Positions 59,277-59,337 of a stretch of DNA of 59,337 bases are shown here, piece by piece. The notes beneath the pieces are model-generated. The model did not search any database and was not told the origin of the DNA. It saw nothing but the letters and a program-made list of their open reading frames with translations. The translations under genes were made by a program, and so were the position numbers. Each line of letters starts with the position of its first letter. Within the stretch, counting starts at the first letter, position 1. Source of the stretch: Streptomyces sp. DH24 (GTDB lineage: Bacteria; Actinomycetota; Actinomycetes; Streptomycetales; Streptomycetaceae); contig NZ_JARVKW010000040.1 of the NCBI RefSeq assembly GCF_029813775.1, positions 1 through 59,337 of the forward strand, in the 5' to 3' direction.

Positions 59277-59332
59277 GGGCGCCGCGGCCCCCGCGGCGAG
59301 CCGGCCCCCGGCGCCGCGGGGGCGCGGCGCCC
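59277..59332 (+). terminator. Strong terminator after the GH31 gene
   Basis: Near-perfect 20-bp stem (left arm from 59277, GGGCGCCGCGG core; right arm ending 59332, GCGCGGCGCCC core) with one bulged base and a 15-base loop. Confidence 0.8.
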
Positions 59333-59337
59333 GCCCG

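Overview
The window is high-GC DNA (roughly 72% by eye) with GTG and even TTG starts, many 4-bp stop/start overlaps, long antisense open frames, GGAGG-type ribosome binding sites, several apparent leaderless starts and almost no TTA codons. Together with the gene content (TioE-type MerR, YafY/WYL regulator, sugar ABC operons without an ATPase, secreted ricin-domain glycosidases) this points to a Streptomyces chromosome. I see no rRNA, tRNA, CRISPR array, transposase or phage gene. About 50 genes or gene remnants are supported.

Layout. 1-12.4 kb is a patchwork of single genes and small units: a Ser/Thr kinase cut by the window edge, a WYL regulator divergent from a NIPSNAP-type gene with four 22-bp repeats between them, a methyltransferase, a coupled ArsR-VOC pair, a CatB/Vat-like acetyltransferase, a 48-residue basic protein, an APH-like phosphotransferase, an M23 peptidase, a secreted protein, a second VOC protein, and an erythromycin-esterase/TioE divergent pair. 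12.6-29.2 kb holds a GNAT and pgm separated by a 15-bp tandem repeat, DUF350 with a GTTCA repeat array, a CAP-domain remnant, a membrane-embedded spermidine-synthase-like protein, a trypsin-like protease, a truncated membrane gene, a GMC oxidoreductase, two SulP transporters (one divergent from a MerR gene), a second spermidine-synthase-like protein, an RNase J and a degenerate lipid-kinase-like protein carrying a TTA codon.

29.3-38.3 kb is a galactan-type locus. A five-gene leftward operon (two ABC permeases, solute-binding lipoprotein, GH42 beta-galactosidase, secreted GH30 glycanase) faces a LacI regulator across two perfect palindromic operators. The operon has no ATPase gene, so a shared ATPase such as MsiK is expected. 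38.7-40.8 kb holds a stand-alone cytochrome oxidase subunit I coupled to a small membrane protein.

41.2-52.7 kb is a ten-gene divergent sugar locus. Leftward: an MDR-type dehydrogenase lacking zinc ligands, a TIM-barrel isomerase/epimerase, a GH63/MGH1-like hydrolase and a debranching-type hydrolase, the last three joined by 4-bp overlaps. Rightward: an ABC binding protein with two permeases, a ROK regulator, a Gfo/Idh/MocA oxidoreductase and a hexapeptide-repeat protein. No sugar kinase is present, which suggests import followed by oxidation/isomerisation of an intact glycoside; this is the best candidate for an undescribed pathway. 52.8-59.2 kb carries a Tat-exported GH109-type protein, a DeoR repressor and a large secreted GH31 enzyme with NEW3 and ricin modules. 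The GH31 catalytic region resembles alpha-N-acetylgalactosaminidases, as does GH109, so this looks like a locus for secreted alpha-GalNAc release using two unrelated chemistries.
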